A stretch of 64,000 nucleotides of DNA from CAZUGH01 sp964619785 (GCA_964619785.1 CAZUGH010000005.1:1-64000), one strand, 5' to 3'. Shown: positions 16,902 through 26,446, numbered from the stretch's first letter. Program-made: numbers and translations. Notes: generated from the sequence alone by a model not told the origin.

Positions 16902-18713
16902 TTACTTCGCATATACACCAAGGAAAGGTAATACCTTCTTCATGAGTTTTGAAGCAAATTCCGTTGCAAATGTACTATGCGCCTGGTCTGCCACATGAGG
17001 CTCATCAATCAAAACATAGATTGCTACCTCTGGGTCCTCGGCTGGTACGCATCCAATGAATGATACCAGATAATTTTTCTCAGATACAGGTCTCTTCTCG
17101 GCAGTTCCTGTCTTACCACCAACGGTATAGCCTTTGACTGCTGCTGGATTCGCCGTTCCATTGGAAACTGTCGTCTCGAGATACTTGCGCATCAGTTTAC
17201 TTGTATGCTCCGATACCGTCTTCTTAACCACCACGGGATCAACCGAATCAACCACAATACCATCTTCATTTTGAATTTCTTTGACAATATGTGGTTCATA
17301 ATAATTACCACCGTTAATTAATGAGCAAAATCCAGTCATCATCTGAATCATCGTAACGGTCTGTGTCTGTCCAAAACTACTTGTTGCTAGCTCGACTGGA
17401 TTTAACTGCTCTTCCGAGTGTAAAAGTCCTGCCGATTCTCCCGGAAGTGTAATACCAGTCTTGCTTCCAAATCCAAAGATTCCATTATACTTATGAAACT
17501 TCTTTCTTCCTAGTGCAAGTCCAATGTCCATTAATGCTACATTACACGACTTATTCAATGCTTCTTCTAATGTCAATGGCCCATGACCCGAGTTATTACT
17601 ACACTTAATACTGCGATCTAGAACCGTCTTTTTACCACCACATACATAGGTGTCACCATCTTTTGCCTTACCTTCTTCGAGAGCCGCCGATATCGTAAAT
17701 GGCTTGAACGTCGACCCTGGTTCATATGCAGCAGATATACAATAGTTCCCCCACATCTCCATCAAAGCCTTCATCTTGGTATCTTCATCCATTGCATCGA
17801 TTTCTTCTTGCTTATACATATGTGTCAAATCTCTTGGATTATTAAGATCATAAGTAGGATAAGATGCCATCGCATAAATATCACCATTCTTTGGATTCAT
17901 CAACATAACTGCCATCTCTTCGGAACCCGTTTCTTTTTGAAAATTATCAATGTATTTTTCGACTAGCCTCTGAACATTTGCATCAATCGTCAGCACAACA
18001 TCATTACCATTGGTTGCAGCTTTTACTGTCTGTTGTAGATTCAGGTCAGAATCAAAATATCCATATTTTCTTCCCTCACTACCATTTAACTGATCATTAT
18101 AGCTCTCTTCAATGCCGTAACTTCCTACATTTTCTTTATTAGAAAATCCCAGAATGTCACACCCCACCGTACTGAGCGGGTATTTTCTCACATAATCTTC
18201 TTCAAACCAGATACCTTTGATTTTGCTATTCTTTTCATTCATCTTTTCTTTAATTTTAGCTATCTCATCCGTTGTTTTACCCTTTAGTACATCCGGTCTC
18301 TCATACATCGAGTTAGGCTTCTGCTGCATCAAAGTATCGATGACTGTTCGGTCAATTCCAAAGCATTCAACTAAAGCACTCACCGTAGGTTCATAGTTTT
18401 CTTTCTTACTGTTTAGTGTTCGAGGCTCAACCACTACATTAAATACACGTACACTAACTGCTAATGATGTTTCATTACGATCCTTAATTTCACCACGTCG
18501 ATAATTTAATGTACTACTGACATAGGACTGTTGACTAAGTACCTGTTTTTTATAACTATCACCCTTTACCGTATTAAGATAGTATATCTTCACTAGTAAT
18601 CCTGCAAATAAAATAACAACGCCACAAAAAAAGCATACCATCCCAGCTTTCATAGATGGAGTAACCTTATTTCTTTTGCGGCGTCTTCTTCTTGTTCTAT
18701 ATGTGCGACTCAT
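16902..18713 (-). CDS. ftsI: Class B penicillin-binding protein 2, FtsI/PbpB type
   Basis: A septal transpeptidase working with FtsW. From the ATG at 18713 (GAGG six bases upstream) the protein is about 603 aa. It has a very basic N-terminus, one membrane helix at about residues 24-46 and a dimerisation domain with NYRRGEIKDRNE. The full catalytic set is present: S338-x-x-K341 in GSTFKPF, S393-C-N395, and K538-T-G540 (numbered from an upstream ATG, four residues longer). No PASTA domains are visible. It follows the FtsL-like gene and precedes the truncated PBP paralogue. Confidence 0.93.
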   Translation of the reverse strand: MSRTYRTRRRRRKRNKVTPSMKAGMVCFFCGVVILFAGLLVKIYYLNTVKGDSYKKQVLSQQSYVSSTLNYRRGEIKDRNETSLAVSVRVFNVVVEPRTLNSKKENYEPTVSALVECFGIDRTVIDTLMQQKPNSMYERPDVLKGKTTDEIAKIKEKMNEKNSKIKGIWFEEDYVRKYPLSTVGCDILGFSNKENVGSYGIEESYNDQLNGSEGRKYGYFDSDLNLQQTVKAATNGNDVVLTIDANVQRLVEKYIDNFQKETGSEEMAVMLMNPKNGDIYAMASYPTYDLNNPRDLTHMYKQEEIDAMDEDTKMKALMEMWGNYCISAAYEPGSTFKPFTISAALEEGKAKDGDTYVCGGKKTVLDRSIKCSNNSGHGPLTLEEALNKSCNVALMDIGLALGRKKFHKYNGIFGFGSKTGITLPGESAGLLHSEEQLNPVELATSSFGQTQTVTMIQMMTGFCSLINGGNYYEPHIVKEIQNEDGIVVDSVDPVVVKKTVSEHTSKLMRKYLETTVSNGTANPAAVKGYTVGGKTGTAEKRPVSEKNYLVSFIGCVPAEDPEVAIYVLIDEPHVADQAHSTFATEFASKLMKKVLPFLGVYAK

Positions 18714-18744
18714 ATCATTCCTCATTCCTAATCATCACAGATTA

Positions 18745-19188
18745 TTATCTTGGAATATCACTATGCTGTCTAACCTGCGTACTTTTCTTACTGGTATAGG
18801 AAAATACCTGATTATCCTTAGCGCTCACCATTCCCAATTCCTTCGTTGCTTTTGAATAAATCGTTGGTAAATCAATCGAGTTGTTCACATTCTCCATTGC
18901 CGTTGCATTTTCCTTCTCTAATTCTACCACTTCTGTCTGCAAAGACACAATACTATTATTCAAATATGTTGACTCAAATTGCTTTTGTAAATATGTAAAG
19001 CATACAAAAAAAGCAGCAGCTAACGTAAGTGCACAAATCAGTACCGACACTCGATCTACTCTCTTCTTAGGTTTTCTTCTTGGCTGCGGTGCCTGACGAC
19101 GTCTCGTCTCCTCATCAGGTCTTCTGACTGGTTCGGCATACAGTTCTCTAGCTGCCGATCCATAAATGTAATGATTTCTCTCTTCCAT
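18745..19188 (-). CDS. ftsL: FtsL-like cell division protein
   Basis: A 147-aa bitopic protein: proline- and arginine-rich cytoplasmic tail, one membrane helix (VSVLICALTLAAAFFVCFTYL), then a short extracytoplasmic coiled coil (SLQTEVVELEKENATAMEN). That architecture and its place between rsmH and ftsI identify FtsL, which recruits DivIB and DivIC. The start at 19188 (MEERNHYIYG) has GGAGGGG seven bases upstream; a longer frame to 19215 would overlap rsmH. Sequence conservation is low, so the assignment rests on topology and context. Confidence 0.82.
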   Translation of the reverse strand: MEERNHYIYGSAARELYAEPVRRPDEETRRRQAPQPRRKPKKRVDRVSVLICALTLAAAFFVCFTYLQKQFESTYLNNSIVSLQTEVVELEKENATAMENVNNSIDLPTIYSKATKELGMVSAKDNQVFSYTSKKSTQVRQHSDIPR

Positions 19189-19211
19189 GATTGTCCCCTC
19201 CACAAATTCTG

Positions 19212-20153
19212 TCATCCTTGACGTTTCTCAAATATACGAAGCTTTGCGCTTTTTGATCTTGAATTCTCCTCTAATTCTTCCTCTGATGGAAGAATTGGTT
19301 TCCTTGTTATCACTTTTCCCTTTGATTCCTTACCACATACACATATCGGAAAATCTCTCGGACATGTACATGGATTTTCATTTGTTCGAAAACAGTTTTT
19401 GACGATTCGATCTTCGAGTGAATGAAATGTGATGATGCAGATACGTCCACCATCGTTCAACAAATCAATCATCTCATCAAGCGAATTTTCAAGAACCTCT
19501 AATTCCTTATTACATTCAATTCGAATCGCTTGAAATGTACGTTTAGCAGGATGACCCTTGCCGTTACGAGCCTTTGCCGGCATCGACTTACGTATAATGT
19601 CAACAAGTTCAAATGTCGTCTGAATCTCTCTTTCCTGTCTATCCTTCACAATGTTTCTGGCAATGTTTCTCGCGTATCGTTCTTCACCAAAAACCTTTAG
19701 AACCTTAGTTAATTTATCTTCACTATACGTATTTACGATATCCTTAGCAGTCAAATACTGCTCCTGATCCATACGCATGTCTAAATCTGCATCCTCCATG
19801 TAGGAAAATCCGCGCTCTTTTGTATCAAGCTGATATGACGAAACGCCTAAATCTAAAACAATGCCATCCACTTTGGTAACACCTTGTTCTAACAAGACTT
19901 GTTTCATTTGCTCATAATTACTTTTTATAATGGTCACTTGATCGCCATATTCTAAGAGCCGTTCTGTCGCAGCCTCGATCGCGCATTCATCCTGATCAAT
20001 TCCATAAAAATGGCCATCAGGTCCAAGCTTACTGCATACCACACTAGCATGTCCTGCACCACCTAGTGTTCCGTCTACATAGATTCCATCTGGTCGAATC
20101 TGTAGACCATCGGTAGTTTCATGTAATAATACCGATTTGTGATTAAATTCCAT
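19212..20153 (-). CDS. rsmH: 16S rRNA (cytosine(1402)-N(4))-methyltransferase
   Basis: RsmH (MraW) methylates C1402 in the ribosomal decoding centre using SAM. The 313-aa protein has HKSVLLHET at the N-terminus, the SAM motif VDGTLGGAGH, IVLDLGVSSYQLD, and a C-terminal cysteine cluster CTCPRDFPICVCG. AGGAGG precedes the ATG. It is second in the dcw cluster. Confidence 0.96.
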   Translation of the reverse strand: MEFNHKSVLLHETTDGLQIRPDGIYVDGTLGGAGHASVVCSKLGPDGHFYGIDQDECAIEAATERLLEYGDQVTIIKSNYEQMKQVLLEQGVTKVDGIVLDLGVSSYQLDTKERGFSYMEDADLDMRMDQEQYLTAKDIVNTYSEDKLTKVLKVFGEERYARNIARNIVKDRQEREIQTTFELVDIIRKSMPAKARNGKGHPAKRTFQAIRIECNKELEVLENSLDEMIDLLNDGGRICIITFHSLEDRIVKNCFRTNENPCTCPRDFPICVCGKESKGKVITRKPILPSEEELEENSRSKSAKLRIFEKRQG

Positions 20154-20174
20154 GAAATACCTCCTGTAATACTG

Positions 20175-20603
20175 CTAGTAACTCAGACCCAATTCAGCCA
20201 TGTGCTCTGCAATGTCATCTACATTATCAAAATCATCATTCTCATCCCAGCGTTCCTTACTCCATACCTCAATCTTAGACATAACTCCTACTACTACTAC
20301 ATCTTTTGTCATGCCAGCTAAATCTCTTAGCTTTGCCGGTATTAATGTTCGTCCTTGTTTATCAATGTCACACTGTGCTGCATTCGCATTGAAGTAACGC
20401 TGTAACTTTCTGGCTTCTTTGTTTCCTGGAAGACTCTCTAACTGCTTCGTGAACTTCTCCCATTCTGCGATCGGATATATAAATAAACATCCATCTAAAC
20501 CAAGTGTAGCAACAAATGATTCGCCCAATGCCTCACGGAATTTAGCAGGAACAATAATACGTCCCTTCGTATCTAAACTATGATCGTATGTACCCATGAA
20601 CAT
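20175..20603 (-). CDS. mraZ: Transcriptional regulator MraZ
   Basis: MraZ is a ring-forming AbrB-like DNA-binding protein that controls the dcw operon. The 142-aa protein has two SpoVT/AbrB-type halves with the DTKGRIIVPAKFRE and DKQGRTLIPAKLRD motifs. It is the first gene of the cluster and lies just downstream of a matching operator at 20613-20652, so autoregulation is likely. Confidence 0.96.
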   Translation of the reverse strand: MFMGTYDHSLDTKGRIIVPAKFREALGESFVATLGLDGCLFIYPIAEWEKFTKQLESLPGNKEARKLQRYFNANAAQCDIDKQGRTLIPAKLRDLAGMTKDVVVVGVMSKIEVWSKERWDENDDFDNVDDIAEHMAELGLSY

Positions 20604-20612
20604 TTGACTTCA

Positions 20613-20652
20613 CCTACCATTTCACTCCACTTCGTTCCACTTCCCACCACTT
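20613..20652 (-). promoter_or_regulatory. MraZ operator: four 10-bp direct repeats
   Basis: On the minus strand AAGTGGTGGG, AAGTGGAACG, AAGTGGAGTG and AAATGGTAGG follow one another with exact 10-bp period, ending 9 bp before mraZ. GTGG-type repeats at 10-bp spacing are the known MraZ recognition element. Another pair of related units, 10 bp apart, overlaps the promoter at 20663-20680. Confidence 0.8.
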
Positions 20653-20659
20653 TCTTATG

Positions 20660-20688
20660 ATTTTACTCCACTTTTACTCCAAAATCAA
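20660..20688 (-). promoter_or_regulatory. Sigma-A promoter of dcw cluster
   Basis: TTGATT (20683-20688), a 17-nt spacer and TAAAAT (20660-20665) on the minus strand lie directly upstream of the MraZ repeats. The spacer itself holds GTGGAG, so MraZ could occlude polymerase. Confidence 0.7.
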
Positions 20689-20712
20689 GCCTTTTCTTTG
20701 CCAAATTTCAAT

Positions 20713-20741
20713 AAAAAAGTGCCATTTTACGGCACTTTTTT
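20713..20741 (-). terminator. Second tandem terminator after lgt
   Basis: AAAAAAGTGCC and GGCACTTTTTT form an 11-bp stem with a 7-nt loop and a T-run on either strand. It lies between the first lgt terminator and the dcw promoter, giving strong insulation. Confidence 0.8.
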
Positions 20742-20780
20742 CATCCCCGGGCACAACATATCGGTATTTTTGCGCAAAAA

Positions 20781-20816
20781 AGAAGTCCTGACACAATATG
20801 TTGTGTCGGGACTTCT
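20781..20816 (-). terminator. Intrinsic terminator of lgt
   Basis: AGAAGTCCCGACACA pairs with TGTGTCAGGACTTCT in a 15-bp stem (one G-U pair), followed by TTTTTT on the minus strand, 12 nt after the lgt stop. It ends the 15-gene dapA-to-lgt run. Confidence 0.85.
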
Positions 20817-20827
20817 TTTATATGATT

Positions 20828-21700
20828 TTAATTATTTTTAGTAATTGTTGCCATCTTACGTCTTTTATATACCCAAAACGCACCACTTAGTACAATTAAC
20901 ACGCCGGATAACACCTGCGATACAGCAATTGATGTTCCTCCAACTAGCAACTGGTCGGTTCGCAATCCTTCAATCCAGATTCTCCCCAATCCATATCCAG
21001 CAAGATACAGAACGAACATCTCTCCATCAAATTTCTTCTTTTTCGCTAATACAATAATCAGAATAAGCACTACCAAATTCCATAATGACTCATATAAGAA
21101 GGTAGGATGAACCTGAATATAAGCCACCCCATTTTCAATAATCTCATGTTGCCGCAGGGTGTCTGTAATGTTGCTTGCAAGTACTTCACTTTCTTTCAAG
21201 CGCATGGCAAAGAAATTATCTGTATATCCTCCAAAGGCTTCCCGATTAAAGAAATTGCCCCATCGTCCTATAATCTGTCCAAGAATCAAACCAGCACATG
21301 CTGTATCCGCCATCTTAAGAAATGAATACTTTTTCAATCGACAATATACAAAAGCAGACAATACACCGCCAATCACTCCACCATAAATGGCCATACCACC
21401 ACCACGCAGATTGAAAATTTGTAATAGATTGTCCCGATATTGATCAAAACTAAAAATCACAAAATACAATCTTGCACCGATAATTGCAAAAATAATACCA
21501 TAGATTGCAAAATCAGAATAGACATCTGGATCTTGCCCTGTTCTCTTGGCCTGCCATCTAGCAATCAGCAATCCAGCAACCATGCCAAGCGCAATAATCA
21601 TACCATAGAAGGCAATGGTAAACCCACCAACTGTGATACCCTTCGTCATATTAGCAATCTTGATACCGATATGAGGAAATGAAACATCAATACCTTCCAT
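20828..21700 (-). CDS. lgt: Prolipoprotein diacylglyceryl transferase
   Basis: Lgt attaches diacylglycerol to the lipobox cysteine of prelipoproteins in the membrane. The 290-aa protein has about seven membrane helices and the family signature GRWGNFFNREAFGG. A conserved HPTFLYESLWN segment is also present. AGGAGG precedes the ATG by five bases. It is the last gene of the long leftward run, 13 nt after ychF. Confidence 0.95.
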   Translation of the reverse strand: MEGIDVSFPHIGIKIANMTKGITVGGFTIAFYGMIIALGMVAGLLIARWQAKRTGQDPDVYSDFAIYGIIFAIIGARLYFVIFSFDQYRDNLLQIFNLRGGGMAIYGGVIGGVLSAFVYCRLKKYSFLKMADTACAGLILGQIIGRWGNFFNREAFGGYTDNFFAMRLKESEVLASNITDTLRQHEIIENGVAYIQVHPTFLYESLWNLVVLILIIVLAKKKKFDGEMFVLYLAGYGLGRIWIEGLRTDQLLVGGTSIAVSQVLSGVLIVLSGAFWVYKRRKMATITKNN

Positions 21701-21712
21701 GTCTACCTCCTA

Positions 21713-22810
21713 CTATACATTAAAGCGGAACAAGATAACATCTCCATCTTGCACTACATATTCTTTACCTTCTGAGCGAACGAGACCTTTTTCCTTCGCA
21801 CCAACGTTACCACCATATTCCACTAGATGCTCGTAGCTCACAACTTCAGCTCGTATAAATCCTCGTTCAAAATCTGTATGAATTTTACCGGCTGCCTGTG
21901 GGGCTTTCGTTCCTTCGGTAATCGTCCATGCTCTTGTCTCATCTTCACCGGTTGTCAGATAACTAATCAAGCCCAACAAGCGATAACTAGCACGAATCAA
22001 CTTCTGAAGTCCTGACTCAGTCAAGCCCAGGTCCTCTAAAAACATCTTTGTTTCCTCTTCATCTAATTCGGCAATCTCCTGCTCAATCTGTGCACAGATA
22101 ACAAACACTTCTGAGCCTTCTTCTTTTGCATACTCACGAACCTTTTGTACATGAGGATTGTCAACTCCATCATTCGCCAAGTCATCCTCTGCCACATTAG
22201 CAGCATAGATCACTGGTTTTGCTGTCAATAAGTTATAATCCTTGAACCAGAATTCTTCATCTTCATCATTCACATCAAAATTCTTCGCCATCTTATTCTC
22301 TTCTAAGAATGCTTTTAATCTCTCAACAAAAGATAGCTCCTTCGCAAGTTTCTTATCATTTTTAGCACCACGAGATACCTTAGCCACTCTTCTCTCAAGA
22401 ATCTCAATGTCTGAGAAAATAAGTTCCAGATTGATTGTTTCGATATCACGCATCGGATCAATACTTCCATCTACATGGACAATATTGCTATCTTCAAAGC
22501 AACGCACGACATGCACAATAGCATCTACCTCACGAATATTGGATAAGAACTGGTTGCCCAATCCTTCTCCTTTGGATGCTCCTTTTACAAGACCAGCAAT
22601 ATCCACAAATTCAATTGTTGCCGGAATCACTTTCTTAGAGTTATGCATCTTACCTAGTACGTTTAATCTCTCATCTGGCACTGGTACGATTCCCACATTG
22701 GGGTCAATGGTACAGAATGGATAATTGGCTGATTCTGCACCCGCTTTTGTCAATGAATTAAATAATGTGCTTTTTCCTACGTTTGGTAATCCAACAATTC
22801 CTAGTTTCAT
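21713..22810 (-). CDS. ychF: Ribosome-binding ATPase YchF (Obg-like, OLA1 family)
   Basis: A TRAFAC-class P-loop NTPase that binds ribosomes and prefers ATP. It has the G1 motif IVGLPNVGKSTLFN at the N-terminus, the G3 DIAGLVKGASKGEGLG, a coiled-coil insert and a C-terminal TGS domain ending YVVQDGDVILFRFNV. The start at 22810 overlaps the rpe stop as ATGA, with GGAGG inside the rpe 3' end, so the two are translationally coupled. The length of about 365 aa is normal. Confidence 0.95.
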   Translation of the reverse strand: MKLGIVGLPNVGKSTLFNSLTKAGAESANYPFCTIDPNVGIVPVPDERLNVLGKMHNSKKVIPATIEFVDIAGLVKGASKGEGLGNQFLSNIREVDAIVHVVRCFEDSNIVHVDGSIDPMRDIETINLELIFSDIEILERRVAKVSRGAKNDKKLAKELSFVERLKAFLEENKMAKNFDVNDEDEEFWFKDYNLLTAKPVIYAANVAEDDLANDGVDNPHVQKVREYAKEEGSEVFVICAQIEQEIAELDEEETKMFLEDLGLTESGLQKLIRASYRLLGLISYLTTGEDETRAWTITEGTKAPQAAGKIHTDFERGFIRAEVVSYEHLVEYGGNVGAKEKGLVRSEGKEYVVQDGDVILFRFNV

Positions 22811-23508
22811 TTTATCCTCCACATCGCAGTCTCATCTTCATAAGACTTTTCATATTTCGCAAAGGCATCCAAAAAGCCTTTTACATTCTCTTCTACATCG
22901 CCTCGAAACACTTTTGTTCCTGAAACAATTACATTGGCGCCTGCATCTAAAACCTGGTCAACATTATCTAATGTGACACCGCCATCCACTTCAATATCCG
23001 TACGATATCCGTTATCACGAATCAACTTTCTAAGCGCACGTATCTTATCGAAGGTACTTTCAATAATTCGCTGTCCACCATGACCTGGAAATACTGTCAT
23101 GATAAGAACCATGTCTAATTTAGGAAGGTATGGAATAATCGTCTCAAGTGGCGTATCGGGACTAATTGCGACACCAATTCTCGCTCCTGTACGGTCGATC
23201 AAGTCAAGTGTCTCACCTAAGTCACCACATGCCTCTGCGTGTACCGTAACACCATCTGCTCCAACAGCAACAAATCTCTCGATTAATGGCTTTGGCTCGT
23301 CCACCATCAAATGAACATCAAAAAAGGAATCCACTTCACCTCGTAAGCCTCGAACTTCAGGTATACCAAATGCCATATTGGGAACAAAATGACCATCCAT
23401 TACATCAATATGTAAATACTCAGCTCCCGCATTGTAAACACGTTTCACTTCCCGTCCAAGTTCGGCAACATCAGCCGCAAGAATAGACGGTGACAGGATA
23501 TATTTCAT
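22807..23508 (-). CDS. rpe: Ribulose-phosphate 3-epimerase
   Basis: Interconverts ribulose-5-phosphate and xylulose-5-phosphate on a TIM barrel. The 233-aa protein starts MKYILSPSILAADVAELG and has the metal-site motifs HIDVMDGHFVPN and IEVDGGV. Its place after rsgA and prkC is common in Firmicutes. The C-terminal extension of about 15 residues carries the ribosome binding site for ychF. Confidence 0.95.
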   Translation of the reverse strand: MKYILSPSILAADVAELGREVKRVYNAGAEYLHIDVMDGHFVPNMAFGIPEVRGLRGEVDSFFDVHLMVDEPKPLIERFVAVGADGVTVHAEACGDLGETLDLIDRTGARIGVAISPDTPLETIIPYLPKLDMVLIMTVFPGHGGQRIIESTFDKIRALRKLIRDNGYRTDIEVDGGVTLDNVDQVLDAGANVIVSGTKVFRGDVEENVKGFLDAFAKYEKSYEDETAMWRIK

Positions 23509-23529
23509 TTACTACCTCCTAATCATGTA

Positions 23530-24405
23530 CTAATATCTTCTTCTCTCTTTTAACTCCTCAAACATCTGTAAATAGTTCTCATAGCGGCTGTCACTAATCT
23601 CCCCGTCCGCTAGTTTTTCTTTCACAGCACAACCTGGTTCATGAACATGCACACATCCTTGAAAACGACATTGTCCCTCATAAGGTTGAAACTCTGTAAA
23701 ATAATATCTCAAATCCTCTTTTTCCATATCTGGTACTGCCAATGAACTAAACCCTGGTGTATCCATGATAAAAGTTTCTTCATCCAAAGGAAATAATTCC
23801 GAATGTCTCGTGGTATGTTTACCACGGCCAATCTTCTCACTAAGTGTTCCTGTCTCAGCTTGTATACTAGCGTCAAGCCAATTCACAACAGAAGATTTAC
23901 CCACTCCAGAAGGTCCAGCTAACACAGTAGTCCTGCCCTTCAATTGTGCAAGAAGCTCTTTCATTCCCCATTGCTCCTTACTACTTATAATGAGAACCTT
24001 ATTGTTGCATTTTTCATAAATCTCAATCAATCGTTCACACACGCCCTGATTTACAATATCCATTTTGTTAAAACATATCACCGTCTTAACATCTTGTTGT
24101 TGCATCATAATCAAGAATCGATCCAACAAATTCAAGTTCGGAGTGGGATCTGCCATCGCAAATATAACAACTGCTTGATCCACATTGGCAACCGCCGGAC
24201 GTATTAACGAATTTAATCTGGGAAGTATCTTTTCAATACTTCCCAGTTTATTCTCTTCATCTAAAACCTGAATCTCTACCCAATCGCCAACAAGAGGCTT
24301 AATCTTCTCTTTACGAAAAATCCCCTTTGCCTTACATTCATAGCATATCTTGCCTACATGAACATAGTAGAAACCACCGATTCCTTTAATTATCTTACCC
24401 TTCAT
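23530..24405 (-). CDS. rsgA: Small ribosomal subunit biogenesis GTPase RsgA
   Basis: RsgA is a circularly permuted GTPase acting in 30S maturation. The G-motifs appear in permuted order: FNKMD, then GPSGVGKSSVVN, then DTPGFSS. An N-terminal OB fold precedes them, and a C-terminal zinc knuckle, CRFQGCVHVHEPGC, follows. The ATG at 24405 shares one base with the prkC stop codon (TGATG). Confidence 0.95.
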   Translation of the reverse strand: MKGKIIKGIGGFYYVHVGKICYECKAKGIFRKEKIKPLVGDWVEIQVLDEENKLGSIEKILPRLNSLIRPAVANVDQAVVIFAMADPTPNLNLLDRFLIMMQQQDVKTVICFNKMDIVNQGVCERLIEIYEKCNNKVLIISSKEQWGMKELLAQLKGRTTVLAGPSGVGKSSVVNWLDASIQAETGTLSEKIGRGKHTTRHSELFPLDEETFIMDTPGFSSLAVPDMEKEDLRYYFTEFQPYEGQCRFQGCVHVHEPGCAVKEKLADGEISDSRYENYLQMFEELKERRRY

Positions 24406-26435
24406 CAATTGCTTGCTACCCTTGTGAATGTGATGCTGTATGCACCGACACGAACACCATCTTTATAAACGATAAGTTCACCTTCTGTGCTCGTTCCTAC
24501 AATTCCTGTTACTGGAAGAGGGAAATCAGCATAGCTCTTCGTCTCTTCATAAACCTTAGTCTGCTTACCATCTTGATTTAATACAAGCTTGATTACAGCT
24601 GGTGGATCTGACTCATACTCAAACGGATTGTTCGTTATGGTTGTATTTCCAACATAGCTGTATGTGGTCTTAGCACCTAGACTCAATGTAATATCAACAG
24701 CAGTGCCTTTCTTAACCTTTGCACCCTTTGGCTGACTCTGTCCGCATACTCGATCCTTTGTTACGGAATCCGAATAGTTACTTGTTACATTTCCAAGTTT
24801 AAGACCAACCGCTGTCAGTGCAGATGTTGCCTTAGACTTCGTCATTGTTGATAAATTCGGAACAGATACCATCGCATTTTCCTTGCCCTTACTCTGGTAT
24901 ACTTTAATCGTATCTCCTGGTGCTGCCTTTTCATTGGCTGCTGGTGATGTACGACATACTAATCCTGACTCTACCGTCTCACTATATTCAGATTCTTTAA
25001 CAGATACCTTAAATCCTGCATCTTGTAATGCTGTCTGCGCATCTGTTAATGAATAATTTGTCACATCTGGTACGGTCTCTTTCTTAGGACCTGTACTAAT
25101 ATATACAGTAACTGTCGACTTAGTCGCTACCTGCGTGCCAACTTCTGGATTCGTGCTAATGACAAGTCCCTCGTCAACGGTATCTGACTCTTGCTCTTCG
25201 AACTTAACAATAAGGTCATTATTATCAAACTCTACCTGTGCAGCTTCCTGCTTCATATTCACAACACTAGGAACAATTGTCATACCTTCTGCAGTGCCAA
25301 CTGGTGTAGGTGAAGCATCGGCACTACCACCAGGTGTTGAGCCACCCCATAATCCAATAAACTTACCTAGCATAAATATGATGACCAAACCAATAATAAT
25401 AGCTACCACAATGCTTCCGATAACGAGAACTTTCTCCAACTTAGGATCTACATCCGAATCGTCTTCTTCCTCCTCATCACCATCTTCTACATCGGCATTA
25501 TCATCCGCAGTTTCTGTAATTGGTTCAATCTTTCTCTTCTCTTTCACTTCATCCGTAGGTATGAAAAGAGTCTTGCCACCATTATCAAGTGGAGTTAAGA
25601 TTCCATAGGTTCCTGTCGGGTCTGCCAAAAACATTTGCAAGTCAGCCATCAAATCTGCTGCTGTACGATAACGCATATCGCCTTTCTTTTGCATACACTT
25701 CGCGACAATATCGCTGAGTCCCTTTGGAATTGTTGCATCCATCGCTGCAAGCGGAGTAGCATCTTCCTGAACATGTGCGAGTGCAATCGCTACTGTACTG
25801 TCACCAGAAAATGGTACCGAACCAGTCAGCATCTCATACATCGTAATACCAAGCGAATAGATATCACTCTTCTCATCGCTAAATCCGCCTCTTGCCTGCT
25901 CTGGGGAAATATAATGAACAGAACCCATCGCATTGGATGTAATCGTATTTGATGTCGCTGCTTTTGCAATTCCAAAATCAGTTACCTTTGCCGTTCCATT
26001 ACGTGAAATCAAGATATTCTGTGGTTTGATATCACGGTGAATAATTCCATTTTTGTGAGCGGCCTCTAACCCTGCAGCAATCTGCAAGCCTATTCCACAT
26101 GCTTCTTTTACCGACAATTTCTTCTTTTCTTCAATATATCGTTTCAGCGTAATTCCTTCGATGTACTCCATGACAATATAATGCATACCATCATCTTCAC
26201 CAACATCGTAAATGCTAACGATATTGGGATGGGACAAACCCGCTACGGACTGTGCCTCTCCTCGAAACTTCGCAACAAATTTTGCATCCTGACAATATTC
26301 CTGTTTTAAAAACTTAATCGCAACCGATCGATTGAGACGGTGGCATTTAGCGCGGAATACATCTGCCATTCCTCCGCTACCAACTTTCTCAAGAATCTCA
26401 TATCTATCGCCTATCATCATTCCTAACTTAATCAT
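24405..26435 (-). CDS. prkC: Serine/threonine protein kinase with PASTA domains (PrkC/Stk1)
   Basis: A transmembrane Hanks-type kinase that senses muropeptides or lipid II. The kinase domain covers about residues 10-270, with a glycine loop GSGGMADV, lysine K41, HRD at 133-135 and DFG at 153-155. An acidic linker (about 310-333) leads to one membrane helix at about 336-358. Three PASTA repeats follow (starting near VPSVVNM, VPDVTNYS and VPNLSTM). A further 85 or so residues, beta-rich and ending ITFTRVASN, form an extra extracytoplasmic module. It is paired with the phosphatase prpC 11 nt upstream. Confidence 0.95.
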   Translation of the reverse strand: MIKLGMMIGDRYEILEKVGSGGMADVFRAKCHRLNRSVAIKFLKQEYCQDAKFVAKFRGEAQSVAGLSHPNIVSIYDVGEDDGMHYIVMEYIEGITLKRYIEEKKKLSVKEACGIGLQIAAGLEAAHKNGIIHRDIKPQNILISRNGTAKVTDFGIAKAATSNTITSNAMGSVHYISPEQARGGFSDEKSDIYSLGITMYEMLTGSVPFSGDSTVAIALAHVQEDATPLAAMDATIPKGLSDIVAKCMQKKGDMRYRTAADLMADLQMFLADPTGTYGILTPLDNGGKTLFIPTDEVKEKRKIEPITETADDNADVEDGDEEEEDDSDVDPKLEKVLVIGSIVVAIIIGLVIIFMLGKFIGLWGGSTPGGSADASPTPVGTAEGMTIVPSVVNMKQEAAQVEFDNNDLIVKFEEQESDTVDEGLVISTNPEVGTQVATKSTVTVYISTGPKKETVPDVTNYSLTDAQTALQDAGFKVSVKESEYSETVESGLVCRTSPAANEKAAPGDTIKVYQSKGKENAMVSVPNLSTMTKSKATSALTAVGLKLGNVTSNYSDSVTKDRVCGQSQPKGAKVKKGTAVDITLSLGAKTTYSYVGNTTITNNPFEYESDPPAVIKLVLNQDGKQTKVYEETKSYADFPLPVTGIVGTSTEGELIVYKDGVRVGAYSITFTRVASN

Positions 26436-26446
26436 GCCATCACTCC

